A stretch of DNA of 64,000 nt from Cellulophaga sp. BC115SP (GTDB lineage: Bacteria; Bacteroidota; Bacteroidia; Cytophagales; Spirosomataceae): contig NZ_JAAALB010000015.1 in NCBI RefSeq assembly GCF_009905545.1, positions 1 through 64,000 of the forward strand, read 5' to 3'. Numbering within the stretch: position 1 is the first letter of the stretch; every line of letters begins with the position of its first letter. The translations under genes and the position numbers were made by a program. The notes under the pieces are model-generated. The model was not told where the DNA came from. It saw only the letters and a list, made by a program, of their open reading frames with translations, and searched no databases. Of this stretch, positions 1 through 8,455 are shown in pieces.

Positions 1-95
1 CCATATTCGCGAACAATGGTGTCTAAGGACTTGCCAGATTCAAATTCCTTAAGAATCTTTGCAATTTCGGTCGGACTAAATTTGCTGCTTTTCAT
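1..95 (-). CDS. IS3-family transposase OrfA, N-terminal fragment (cut by window edge)
   Basis: The reverse strand from 95 encodes about 31 residues beginning MKSSKFSPTEIAKILKEF and running off the left edge. This matches the N-terminal helix-turn-helix segment of IS3-type OrfA proteins, which bind the element ends. The tail of the element (about 96-168) follows with no other gene. Only the family is supported; the rest of orfA, orfB and the far end lie outside the window. Intactness cannot be judged. Confidence 0.75.
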   Translation of the reverse strand, partial: MKSSKFSPTEIAKILKEFESGKSLDTIVREY

Positions 96-168
96 AATAC
101 TTACCTAAAGTTAAAAAATATCACACTTTTTAAACTTTTAATCCGTACTATTTTTGGGGAAGCTTACA
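96..168 (-). mobile_element. Probable terminal segment of the IS3-type element
   Basis: Read from 168 leftwards the sequence begins TGTAAGCTTCCCC and leads in about 70 bp to the orfA start codon. A TG-starting end with a C-run and this distance to orfA fit an IS3-family terminal inverted repeat. The boundary at 168 is inferred; the other end and any target duplication are outside the window. Confidence 0.5.
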
Positions 169-261
169 ACAGAGGAACTACCAATGCTAAGAGTTAAAAA
201 CCATTAAAGCTTGGTAAAATTCTATTTAAATTAGAATAGTCTAACTTTTAAACAATTATTT

Positions 262-882
262 ATGGATTTATACATAAGTGAAATTTCTAATTTGGTACAA
301 CATTTTCAAGTACCACAATTGGTTTTTCTCAATGTTCTTACATGTGAAAAAGTCTTGCCTGTATATTCTTTATTTTCAGAATATAATTCATGGGGTAAGA
401 AAGAAGCTCTTGAAGAAGCTATACTCTTACAATATCAGTATCTTCAAACTTATACCTTTTCAGAGCTTGAAATAGAAAATACTCTTGAAGATATAGAAAC
501 AGTTACGCCTGACCTTGATATGTTTGATAATGGATTAGCATCTTACGCACTTGATTCATGCATTATTTTTATTGAATCTCTCAATTTTTTACAAACAAAG
601 AATATGGATGCTGTATTAAATGTTGCATCTTATGCAAGAGATTTAGTTGATATGTTTGTTCAAGAAAAGAATGATTTAGCGCCTAATGATAACCATCTTG
701 AGCTAAAAATACAATCAGATGTATTCATGAAAAAAGAAATTGAAAGATATCATGAAGTTATAAAAAGAATACAAAGCTTAGGAAATATCTCTAGGCAAAA
801 TATAGACGAAATTAGAACTTTAAATTTGCAATTTGGTGAAATTATAAGTGTAGAAATATTAAATGACTTGTATTTAGATTAA
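262..882 (+). CDS. DUF416 family (YjaG-like) protein
   Basis: A 206-residue acidic soluble protein with no signal peptide. It shows the DUF416 layout: a segment TCEKVLPVYSLF followed by SWGKKEALEEA near residues 27-52, matching the family pattern CERxxPxYxxF...WG, and YALDSCIIFIESL near residues 94-106, matching YAxDACxxxxxxL. Members are all-alpha proteins of unknown biochemical role; in Bacteroidota they often sit among toxin-immunity genes. Here it lies just inside an insertion-sequence end and upstream of an Imm11-like gene, so an orphan immunity role is possible but inferred. Confidence 0.7.
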   Translation: MDLYISEISNLVQHFQVPQLVFLNVLTCEKVLPVYSLFSEYNSWGKKEALEEAILLQYQYLQTYTFSELEIENTLEDIETVTPDLDMFDNGLASYALDSCIIFIESLNFLQTKNMDAVLNVASYARDLVDMFVQEKNDLAPNDNHLELKIQSDVFMKKEIERYHEVIKRIQSLGNISRQNIDEIRTLNLQFGEIISVEILNDLYLD

Positions 883-1067
883 ATCCCACTATTACAGTCT
901 TCTAAACTAGTACTAGCTAATTCTAAGGATTCCAATTCTGCTAGTAAAAGATTTAAACTTATCTGAAGTAAAGTTTTAAAACTAGAATAATAGAGAGCAC
1001 AAGTCTAAGACTTGCGCAAGTGGGGCACCGAGTTAGCTATAATGGCTTCTTAGGTTTAAATGATTAT

Positions 1068-1853
1068 ATGAAAACGCTTAAACAGATGGATTACTTTATT
1101 TTTACTACTGATGGAGGAGATCCAAAGGTTACGGGTATGAATATGGGAACTAGTCAGGCATGGTTTGACGATGACTTTTGGTCTAAAAATCAGCAAATTA
1201 AAGCGTTCATGTGGCCTGATGACAGACAAGATTTGAGATTTCTATCGGGTACTAAACCAGAATTCAACCTAGATTTAATAGGCTTACCAATGCACAAAAA
1301 TGCAAAACACACTGATTTGATCTATCTAAATTCATTGCTTCATGGTTACATAGTTTCTTCAAGGTTTCGAGAATTGTTAGAGCACTCTAATTTACCCCCA
1401 CATCATTTTTACAAAGTCACTTTTTCCCAACCCAATAAGAAAACAAATGAAATTAATGAAGTAAATGAATATTGGTATTTTTATTTTCAAAATGAAACAG
1501 GAGAAAAAGTATTAGAATTTGACAAATCTGAGTTTGAAACAAATTTTCATACAAAATATCTCAACCTCCAAAAGGATGAATTAAAAGTTAGCACCTATGA
1601 AGAATATTTAGGTATTTTTCATAAAGGATTTCCAGCATTGAAGTGTAAAAAAATGGTATTTAATGGTACATTTGATAGAAATCTTGATTTTTGGGGATGC
1701 AGATTTTTATCTACCAAGAGTTATATTTCTGAAAATTTATTAAAATTAATTAAAGAGAAAAAAATTACTGGTGTAAAAACTATAAACCAAACACTTGCAA
1801 AAAGACGAGCAGAAATCTTAGGAGATAGTTATTGTGAACTAATATTTTCATAA
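1068..1853 (+). CDS. Imm11 (DUF1629)-like orphan immunity protein
   Basis: A 261-residue soluble protein. The diagnostic part is the centre: a hydrophobic strand followed by VSSRFRELLEHSNLPPHHFY, which fits the DUF1629/Imm11 motif VSxRFxxLLExxxLxxxxFxPV. Imm11 proteins neutralise polymorphic secreted toxins. No toxin or Rhs core gene is visible here, so it looks orphaned. The start is uncertain: the frame is open back to 972, a GTG lies at 1020 and ATGs at 1068 and 1086; 1068 is chosen because MKTLKQMDYF resembles a native N-terminus. Many Lys and Asn codons and an AT-rich flank suggest recent acquisition. Confidence 0.5.
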   Translation: MKTLKQMDYFIFTTDGGDPKVTGMNMGTSQAWFDDDFWSKNQQIKAFMWPDDRQDLRFLSGTKPEFNLDLIGLPMHKNAKHTDLIYLNSLLHGYIVSSRFRELLEHSNLPPHHFYKVTFSQPNKKTNEINEVNEYWYFYFQNETGEKVLEFDKSEFETNFHTKYLNLQKDELKVSTYEEYLGIFHKGFPALKCKKMVFNGTFDRNLDFWGCRFLSTKSYISENLLKLIKEKKITGVKTINQTLAKRRAEILGDSYCELIFS

Positions 1854-2102
1854 ACAGAAAAGTTATCTATCTAAAGACTGAGGTTTTAAACTTGTTTAAA
1901 AATATGTTTTCATTAGTTAAATACCTCGTTTGAAATTACAATTTTTAATTACACCTGCTAATCATCAAAGCCAGTACTTCCATTTCCAAGAATTCCCAAA
2001 AACTTCAAAATATCACTACAAGTCTTTGACTTTCTCTAGTTGGTAATTCTTACTAAAATTGAAAAATCCTACATGCTTCACTTCTAACACCTACAATTAA
2101 AG

Positions 2103-2110
2103 TATATTTG
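2103..2110 (+). promoter_or_regulatory. Bacteroidota-type -7 box (TATATTTG)
   Basis: TATATTTG is an exact match to the TAnnTTTG consensus, 30 bp before the ATG at 2140. It overlaps the GTG at 2110 that would give a longer lipoprotein, so the downstream ATG is preferred. No TTTG box is present at the expected -33 spacing. Confidence 0.45.
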
Positions 2111-2139
2111 TGTTTTTTACACAAAACATCTTATGCTCT

Positions 2140-2532
2140 ATGAAAAACCTCCTATGCTTAGTAAGCTTAGGCTTTATTCTTTCAATAAGTTCATGCTCAG
2201 TTGAGGAGACAGTCGCATTGCCAGAAAATAAATGTTTTAACGATGATGCTTCTGCCATCGAGCAGTTACCTTGGTTAAAAACGGTAGTATCCGAATTCCA
2301 AAAGCCTAAAAGTGGACCTGTGCAGGTAGTACTATACGTTTATAATCACGAGTACGCCAAAGACAAGTTTCAACTAGAGTATTTTATAGGAGTTTACAAT
2401 TCATCGATAGCCTCTACTGATTCGTATATTTATACTTGTGCAGGCAAAACTATCGGAGAGGCTGCTATAAATGCAAAAGATTTCTATGCAAAAGCTACAG
2501 TTGTGAAGGTACTATTCGAAGGGAGTTATTAA
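2140..2532 (+). CDS. Small predicted lipoprotein, unknown function
   Basis: From the ATG at 2140 the product has 130 residues: a signal sequence MKNLLCLVSLGFILSISSC with a lipobox ending ISSC, then about 110 residues with the segment IEQLPWLKTVVSEF and several Tyr-rich strands ending in VKVLFEGSY. It should be lipid-anchored after signal peptidase II cleavage. The C-terminal part resembles small Bacteroidota lipoproteins of unknown function. An upstream GTG at 2110 would add ten residues, but the promoter-like TATATTTG overlaps it. A hairpin follows the stop. Confidence 0.7.
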   Translation: MKNLLCLVSLGFILSISSCSVEETVALPENKCFNDDASAIEQLPWLKTVVSEFQKPKSGPVQVVLYVYNHEYAKDKFQLEYFIGVYNSSIASTDSYIYTCAGKTIGEAAINAKDFYAKATVVKVLFEGSY

Positions 2533-2578
2533 ATTTATACAAAAGTTTTAGGAAGCTATCAATAATCATGGATTATAG

Positions 2579-2620
2579 TTAACAGAACAGGGTCTTGCAT
2601 TCATAATCCTGTTCTGTTAA
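2579..2620. terminator. Hairpin downstream of the lipoprotein gene
   Basis: Two perfect 13-base arms, TTAACAGAACAGG (2579-2591) and CCTGTTCTGTTAA (2608-2620), enclose a 16-base loop. There is no strong T-run, so it may be a weak terminator or an mRNA 3' stabiliser. Confidence 0.5.
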
Positions 2621-2692
2621 TCACACATAAATTTAGAAGAAAAATCATCAACACCTATAAATTACTCAATATCAAGTATTACGAACTGATAG

Positions 2693-2917
2693 TTATTTCC
2701 CCATATTTACAGAACTATTAATTTGCCATCCTGCGACAATCCAATTTTGTGGGTCGATTAATACACTTGGACTTTGAAGCATCGATTGAAGAAAAGTTAA
2801 TTCTTCAAGAGATAACTCAGAAAAGACGTGTTCATTGCCAGTCTCATCCAAAATGGTTAGATATCCAACTTTATTAATAACGTCCCAACCGATGGTGTAT
2901 GTTTTGATTGTTTGCAT
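2693..2917 (-). CDS. Small hypothetical protein
   Basis: A 74-residue ORF beginning MQTIKTYTIGWDVINKVGYL and ending INSSVNMGK. It has no signal peptide, membrane segment or recognised motif; the composition (beta-strand-like N-terminus, a LSLEELTFLQSML helix) is protein-like. It is divergent from the histidine kinase gene whose chosen start is at 3020, and codon use looks like its neighbours. Function unknown. Confidence 0.5.
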   Translation of the reverse strand: MQTIKTYTIGWDVINKVGYLTILDETGNEHVFSELSLEELTFLQSMLQSPSVLIDPQNWIVAGWQINSSVNMGK

Positions 2918-3019
2918 TGGTGTAAAGATTGGCTTTTTTTTTTAGTTGTAAAATACTGCCTGTTAGGTATATTAGATAATAATTATCGAATATGCTCAAT
3001 ATTCCCTATTCCCCTATCG

Positions 3020-4963
3020 ATGTCTTTTATGCTCTTTAGAAGTGTACTGTTTTTATTTTTTGGGTGGTTAATTGTTACTGAGGCCAAATCTAATTCAGAA
3101 TTGGATAGCCTGTACAAAACTCTAAAACAACTACCTCCAGTTGGTCGTAGCTTGAAGACTGATACGATTAGAGTTGTATTACTATGTGAAGTAGCATCTA
3201 TTCAAGCCTCTACAGATTCAAAAAAAGCCTTAAATAATATTCTTGAGGCAGAAAAGATTTGTTTTAGCAGAACTTGGGAAAAAGGTCTTGCCCTTGTTAA
3301 CTATTCTAAAGGATTTCATTTTATGAGTAGCGGTAAAAATATGTATGCTATAACATTTCTGTTTAAAGCTTTAATAAATGCAGAAAAAACTAAGGAATTT
3401 GAATTATCAGGTAAATCTTATGCTTTACTGGGATTGTGCTATTCTGATTTAAGAGATTTTGGATTAGCCAAAAAGTATATGACTCTAGCCATCCAAATTT
3501 ATAAGAAAATTGAAAATAAAAGGCTTTATATTGAAGCTTTACAATATCTTGGACTTATTCAATTTGATTCCAAAAATTTTTTATTAGCCAAACAGACCTT
3601 CGAAAAATGTTTGTTTGAATGCAACAAGGAACAAGCTTTCCTTATAAAAATGTATTGTTTAAGTGGTATAGCACACTGCAATAAGGAATTAAAAAACTAT
3701 GATGAAGCAATAAGAAATTTCAAAACACTTCAACAATTAGAGAATTCACAAAAAGACTACCCTGTTTATGATAAAATTACGACACTTACCAATTTAGGAG
3801 ATATTTATAGAATCAAGAAAGACTTCAACAAATCAAAAAAACACCTAGATAAAGCCCTGAATTTACACCATGATGGAGGTAATGATGTTTATTCCAAAGA
3901 TCTTTTTTTTACTCTTTATCATTATTATAAGGATATTTCTGATCATAAAAACTCACTGTTTTTTTACGAAAAATATATATCAATAAAAGAAAACGTTCAT
4001 GAACAAGATATTCAACAGCAAATTAACAACCTAAAGTTTGAATATGAGAGTTCAAGAAAAGATGCGACGATTGCAATTACACAAAATAAATTACAACAAG
4101 AAAGCAGGTTAAAGAAAATTCTTTGGGGAGGCATAGTCATACTTTTTGTTATTGGGTGTGTACTTTGGTACTATTCAAAAATTGTAAGACAGAAAAATGC
4201 AAAAATTGAAGCACAAAGCCTTCAGATTGTTCAATCTAATCAACAACTAGAATTTCTTAATAAAAATCTTGAATCGTTAGTAAATGAAAGAACAATAGAT
4301 TTGAAAAAAGCTAATACAGAGCTTATTCAGAAAAACAACCAAATACTAACAGCACTGGTTGAAGGACAAACAATTGAAAGAAAAAGAGTAGCCGTAGAAT
4401 TACATGATAACTTAGGCGCTATGCTATCTGCAATGAAATGGCGTTTACAAGTTATTGATAAAGAAAAACTTAGCGAAAAGGAGAAAAGCATATTTGAAGG
4501 AATTCTGTCTATGATGGAAAGAGCTTACGCTGAAGTAAGGCTCATTTCTCACAATTTATTACCATCTGAATTAGAAGAAAAAGGTTTGTTGGGAGCTATT
4601 CAAAAATTAGTACAAGATATAAATTTGAGTGATAAACTAAGCGTAATTTTTGATTATTCTGGTTATAATTTACAAGCAAATAAACGATTTGAATTGGAGT
4701 TGTATTCTATTTGTCTTGAACTTGTAAATAACATATTAAAACATTCTTACGCATCAAAAGCATGTATTAATCTTTCTAATACTAAAAATGAGCTTTCCTT
4801 AAAAATATTTGATAATGGTATTGGCTTAAATGCTAACGTTAATGGTTTAAAAAGTGGTGTAGGACTATCAAATGTTAAAAATAGAGTTGAGTCCAATCAT
4901 GGTACAATGGAAGTTATTTCTAAGGACTCAGGACTTGAAATCAATATTAAATTTGTTCTTTAA
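3020..4963 (+). CDS. TPR-containing sensor histidine kinase, HisKA_3 (NarX/DegS) type
   Basis: From the ATG at 3020 the protein has 647 residues. A hydrophobic N-terminus is followed by tetratricopeptide-type helical repeats to about residue 340, a transmembrane helix near 366-386 (LWGGIVILFVIGCVLWYYS), a coiled coil, and the kinase core. The phosphoacceptor H462 lies in VAVELHDNLGAMLSAMKWRL; the ATPase domain shows ELVNNILKH (N box), DNGIGL and GVGLSNV. This is the common Bacteroidota periplasmic-TPR kinase that partners LuxR-type regulators. The nearest such regulator is at 8456-9112, and the kinase gene converges on that regulator's operon, so the pair probably controls it. The longer frame from 2912 is unlikely to be translated. 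Confidence 0.9.
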   Translation: MSFMLFRSVLFLFFGWLIVTEAKSNSELDSLYKTLKQLPPVGRSLKTDTIRVVLLCEVASIQASTDSKKALNNILEAEKICFSRTWEKGLALVNYSKGFHFMSSGKNMYAITFLFKALINAEKTKEFELSGKSYALLGLCYSDLRDFGLAKKYMTLAIQIYKKIENKRLYIEALQYLGLIQFDSKNFLLAKQTFEKCLFECNKEQAFLIKMYCLSGIAHCNKELKNYDEAIRNFKTLQQLENSQKDYPVYDKITTLTNLGDIYRIKKDFNKSKKHLDKALNLHHDGGNDVYSKDLFFTLYHYYKDISDHKNSLFFYEKYISIKENVHEQDIQQQINNLKFEYESSRKDATIAITQNKLQQESRLKKILWGGIVILFVIGCVLWYYSKIVRQKNAKIEAQSLQIVQSNQQLEFLNKNLESLVNERTIDLKKANTELIQKNNQILTALVEGQTIERKRVAVELHDNLGAMLSAMKWRLQVIDKEKLSEKEKSIFEGILSMMERAYAEVRLISHNLLPSELEEKGLLGAIQKLVQDINLSDKLSVIFDYSGYNLQANKRFELELYSICLELVNNILKHSYASKACINLSNTKNELSLKIFDNGIGLNANVNGLKSGVGLSNVKNRVESNHGTMEVISKDSGLEINIKFVL

Positions 4964-5065
4964 ATAGCAGTAAGGGTCAAGTCAATAATATATCTGTGGC
5001 ATAATCCGGCTATAACATTTTACCCCCTTCAAGTAACTAATATACTATTAATAAACAACGTCTTC

Positions 5066-6835
5066 TTACTTAAACTTTGGGTTGTTATCAAATGGTACTT
5101 CAGAAAAAATTCTAGGATTGTATAACAGAAGAAAAAATAGCCCGATACCCGCACTACCATCCAGTCCTGCACAAAAATCGTAGGTTCCGTGTAAGTTACG
5201 AATCGGAAGTCCCTCTTTTTCATAATACTTATGTAGAATATATCCCAATAAAGTTGCATCCTTTTCCGTGACCTTACTAAAATTCTTAAAACTGCCACCA
5301 ATAACATCAACCATTAATCTAACATCACTTGGCTGAGTTTGATTATCTGATAATATTCTTTGAATTAGAAACTCTATGATATCGGAGTCAAGTTTCAAAT
5401 CATTCAGTTCTTTCTTAGGAGACTGTTCTTGTATTAAATGTTTGAAAATAAATCTAATTTTACTTTTAGCTTTCTCCTTAACATCTATATCACTATTAAC
5501 AATTCCATTACCACTAGGAATGGAAGTCCAAACTTTTTGATAAAAAACAGAATCCTCAACGTAAAGGGAGTATTTTGATAAAAAGAGTTTTACTGCATCA
5601 AGCTCTTCCTGTTCTGCTAAGCGATGATATGGCTTTGGGGTTGACATTTCTGAAGTTTTAAGATCAGCTGGATGGTATGTAATCCAAGTACATTCATTTG
5701 AACTTAACCAGACTGCTTTACTACAAAGGTCGTTTGCATATTTCTTAGCTATGTCCAAAAAAATAGAACGTTCAGAGTTTCCCCAGAAAGGAATTTGAGT
5801 CTTTCGAAATCGAGTATCGATTTTCTTTGGGAAAGAATATCTAAAACCTGTACTTGGATTTCTATAGGGAGCATCAATTGAGATTATATTATTTTTTTGT
5901 ATGTAATCAATGATAGAATCAAGTGCTAATTCTGTGTTCTGATTCCCTTCTAAAAAATATTTTTTTAGATCATTCCCCTCAATAATTTCACTAATTTTTG
6001 TACATCTATCCATCCCAAAACTAGTTTCCTTATCTTTTTGATTATCAAAATCAACGATAGGCTCCTCTGCGAAGCCTATACCATTAAATAGTTTTTGGGT
6101 AAACAAGGGAATTTGTCTTCTTAGTAAGTTATTTTTTGTAATACCAAACTTCATACTTATTTCCCTTAAAAAAACATTCAATAAATTAAAGTTATTTTGA
6201 GAAACATACAAGACTGCTGAATCCGTTATTTTGTAGTCTTTTAAATTATTCAAATATTTACAGGAATATGGTATACCCTTTTCATCTAAATAATCAGCAA
6301 TAAATTTAGAAAACTCAATGACTCCTCCTTTTATTGCTTTCAGATTGAAATAGACTCTAACAATATTTTTTCCATGTAGAAATGCACTTTTATCCCCAAA
6401 TATATGAACCCAGTATTTACTATTACTATTATTTTCCGATGAAGTAATCTTCTTTTGAGTATTAATAAATATGAATTGATTATTTTTAATATTTGCGTCA
6501 ATTTTACCCCCACTTGTATACTCTCCTTTTGGAACTGAAATGATGTGACTCTCTTTTTCGACTATAATCTCAGAATCAAGTTCCTTGACTACAAACCAAA
6601 ACTTACTAATATTGTTTACCTGATCTGTAATTTGAAAACTCTCAATTACTTGATCTTTTAGTAAGTCACTATTTAAGTTAATACATCGATGATAATTATG
6701 ATAAAGCAAATTTTCCAGAGTTACTGAGCTTTTATTGGCATGAACATTTTTCCATTCAGCTATATTATTATCATAGCTAATTCCATCAAGTAAGAATTTT
6801 ATTTCAGTTCTAAGATTCATCATATTCTTCAACAA
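5066..6835 (-). CDS. HopA1-domain protein with LanC-like C-terminal tail; candidate RiPP dehydration lyase
   Basis: 589 residues, soluble. Residues 158-281 carry the HopA1-family signature: VRVYFNL (159-165), KGIPY (186-190), TDSAVLYV (204-211), PLFT (243-246), GIGFAEEP (252-259) and SFGMDRC (272-278). HopA1-domain proteins pair with APH-fold kinases in class V lanthipeptide and thioamitide pathways, where the pair dehydrates Ser/Thr by phosphorylation and elimination. Residues 320-589 are extra: ECTWITY (381-387) and CAGLDGSAGIGLFF (555-568) resemble LanC/LanM helices, but only part of a LanC barrel would fit and zinc ligands are not clear. The start overlaps the kinase stop by 26 bp (ATGs also at 6823 and 6820), implying translational coupling. 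This is not the unrelated phosphothreonine lyase HopAI1. The activity here is inferred. Confidence 0.75.
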   Translation of the reverse strand: MLKNMMNLRTEIKFLLDGISYDNNIAEWKNVHANKSSVTLENLLYHNYHRCINLNSDLLKDQVIESFQITDQVNNISKFWFVVKELDSEIIVEKESHIISVPKGEYTSGGKIDANIKNNQFIFINTQKKITSSENNSNSKYWVHIFGDKSAFLHGKNIVRVYFNLKAIKGGVIEFSKFIADYLDEKGIPYSCKYLNNLKDYKITDSAVLYVSQNNFNLLNVFLREISMKFGITKNNLLRRQIPLFTQKLFNGIGFAEEPIVDFDNQKDKETSFGMDRCTKISEIIEGNDLKKYFLEGNQNTELALDSIIDYIQKNNIISIDAPYRNPSTGFRYSFPKKIDTRFRKTQIPFWGNSERSIFLDIAKKYANDLCSKAVWLSSNECTWITYHPADLKTSEMSTPKPYHRLAEQEELDAVKLFLSKYSLYVEDSVFYQKVWTSIPSGNGIVNSDIDVKEKAKSKIRFIFKHLIQEQSPKKELNDLKLDSDIIEFLIQRILSDNQTQPSDVRLMVDVIGGSFKNFSKVTEKDATLLGYILHKYYEKEGLPIRNLHGTYDFCAGLDGSAGIGLFFLLLYNPRIFSEVPFDNNPKFK

Positions 6836-7916
6836 AGAAATTGATATTATTCATTATGGTATTTATGGTAGTAGGTTCTTGGACTATGAGTTCTAAATAA
6901 TACATTAACCAGAATAACTTGACCTTTCTGATTTCGTTTCTTAGTTCTCCGTCTTTGAAGTATCCTTTGAAGAAAGCTGCTATAACACTTTTTGTTCTAA
7001 TATACTCGTCATCACTTTTAACTATAGAACTAGCAAACCTTTCAGATTTCAAACAAAAACAATCAGTAATACTATTAAGTATGTTTACTATATCCCAAAC
7101 TTTATCTCCTAAACCAGAGTGCTCCCAATCTATGAATTTAAAATAATTATTAACATAGAACATATTCCTAAATTTCAAATCAAAATGGATAAAGCTAGAT
7201 ATTTGCCAATTCTTGTTAAACTCTATAACATAAGACAAAATTTCCGGATTTAACAAATTCACAAACTCCTTAAGGGTATAATTTAAATCGGCTAAATTAG
7301 AGTATGATATCTGAGTTTGATCTTTTTGAGCAACTTGAATATTAGAAATCTCTGGGATATTACTTGGAAATATCTTTTGAAGTTTAACATCACCCATGAG
7401 CGATATATAATCATGCATTTCTCTCAAGGTATTCCCCAATTGCTCAAAAGTTTCAACACACTTGTTTAGAGTTTTATCAGTAAGGGGAGAATATAAACCT
7501 ACGTATTTTGAAAACGGCTCTTCCTTTATATATTCAGTCACAAGAATGCCAAATTCTTTAAAATACTTATAAGGTTTAGGAGTAAATATCAAATGTTTTT
7601 CCTGTTTTTGAAAAAAGGATATCACTTTTAACTCATTTTTTAAAGAATCCAAATCTGTTTCCTTTTTTGCTTGCTTCATAAAGAAATGGCTGCCATTTCC
7701 ATACAACTCCATATACCAATATCGTTTATAATCAACAGATTTTGGATCGTAGCTATTAGCTGTTGAGTAAAGAGACATACATCGCATATCCTTACTCTGA
7801 TACATGTTAGAAACCTCTTCATAGAATGCTTCAGAACTCTGTGAGGGATAATTGGAAATGTACCAGAGTAAGAATTCCAATGTTCGATATTCACTATTTA
7901 GGATTAAATCTTTCAT
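6810..7916 (-). CDS. APH-family phosphotransferase paired with HopA1 protein
   Basis: 368 residues with an aminoglycoside-phosphotransferase/choline-kinase fold. The catalytic loop HFDLKFRN (244-251) fits HxDxxxxN and IDWEH (262-266) supplies the metal-binding Asp of the DFG-equivalent. The N-terminal lobe has the expected FFMKQAKKE strand and VTEYIKEEPF hinge. In class V lanthipeptide and thioamitide clusters a kinase of this type phosphorylates peptide Ser/Thr before a HopA1 protein eliminates phosphate. It is third in the operon: 6 bp after the 163-residue protein and overlapping the HopA1 gene. A small-molecule kinase is the alternative; the HopA1 partner argues for a peptide or protein substrate. 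Confidence is high for the fold, moderate for the role. Confidence 0.8.
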   Translation of the reverse strand: MKDLILNSEYRTLEFLLWYISNYPSQSSEAFYEEVSNMYQSKDMRCMSLYSTANSYDPKSVDYKRYWYMELYGNGSHFFMKQAKKETDLDSLKNELKVISFFQKQEKHLIFTPKPYKYFKEFGILVTEYIKEEPFSKYVGLYSPLTDKTLNKCVETFEQLGNTLREMHDYISLMGDVKLQKIFPSNIPEISNIQVAQKDQTQISYSNLADLNYTLKEFVNLLNPEILSYVIEFNKNWQISSFIHFDLKFRNMFYVNNYFKFIDWEHSGLGDKVWDIVNILNSITDCFCLKSERFASSIVKSDDEYIRTKSVIAAFFKGYFKDGELRNEIRKVKLFWLMYYLELIVQEPTTINTIMNNINFFVEEYDES

Positions 7917-7922
7917 GAAACT

Positions 7923-8414
7923 CTATGGAAGTATAATGTCTCTTGTACCTCTGTGAGGTGGCTTAGAAATAGATAAATTGAGAGAACTAATTGCATTTTC
8001 CTTAAGAACTGAATCTTTTATAAACAAACCATTCTGGTCGAAACAATCTTTTATAAAAAGAGAAATAACTCTTTCGGGTTTCGCATCCTTATAGACAATA
8101 AAATACACTGGCGTAGCTCTTTCTAAACTAATCTCATACTCTTCTATGGTGGATTCTTTCCCATCTTTGATAGATTTTATACTTCTTCCTGTATTCACAA
8201 TAGAAGTGTCAATATTATTAATAATAAGGTGTGAGGGGATATGAATTGTAATATACTTTGAAAGTGAGTTTTCGTTATCCTCAAGAATCACATCTTTTTG
8301 ATCAAAAAGATGTACAACAGCAACTGAATCAGCAACTTGCTCTTTTTCCGATATATACTGGGCTTCGTACGAATTAGTTGGGATCATCAATACTCTGATT
8401 TGTTGTTTGCTCAT
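7923..8414 (-). CDS. 163-residue protein of unknown function; possible precursor or accessory of the kinase/HopA1 pair
   Basis: It starts MSKQQIRVLMIPTNSYEAQY and ends KPPHRGTRDIILP. No signal peptide, membrane segment or known domain is visible; most of it looks like a beta-rich folded domain. There is a single Cys (KDCFDQNG), so it could not carry several lanthionine rings, but the last 30 residues hold four Ser and one Thr (ISSLNLSISKPPHRGT) that a dehydratase pair could act on. It lies 41 bp after the response regulator and 6 bp before the kinase, clearly in the same transcript. It could be substrate, recognition or scaffold protein; the sequence does not decide. Confidence 0.65.
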   Translation of the reverse strand: MSKQQIRVLMIPTNSYEAQYISEKEQVADSVAVVHLFDQKDVILEDNENSLSKYITIHIPSHLIINNIDTSIVNTGRSIKSIKDGKESTIEEYEISLERATPVYFIVYKDAKPERVISLFIKDCFDQNGLFIKDSVLKENAISSLNLSISKPPHRGTRDIILP

Positions 8415-8455
8415 AACAAAAGGTAGGTTGAAAAGTGATAGTTTAGATTATTATT

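Noticed and set aside
2912-3019. Longer start of the TPR histidine kinase frame
   Set aside because: The extra 36 residues have no family counterpart and the frame overlaps the divergent 74-residue gene; the ATG at 3020 gives the normal export-type N-terminus.
5066-6835. HopAI1/OspF phosphothreonine lyase
   Set aside because: The motifs fit HopA1, not the unrelated HopAI1 family, whose catalytic motifs are not seen.
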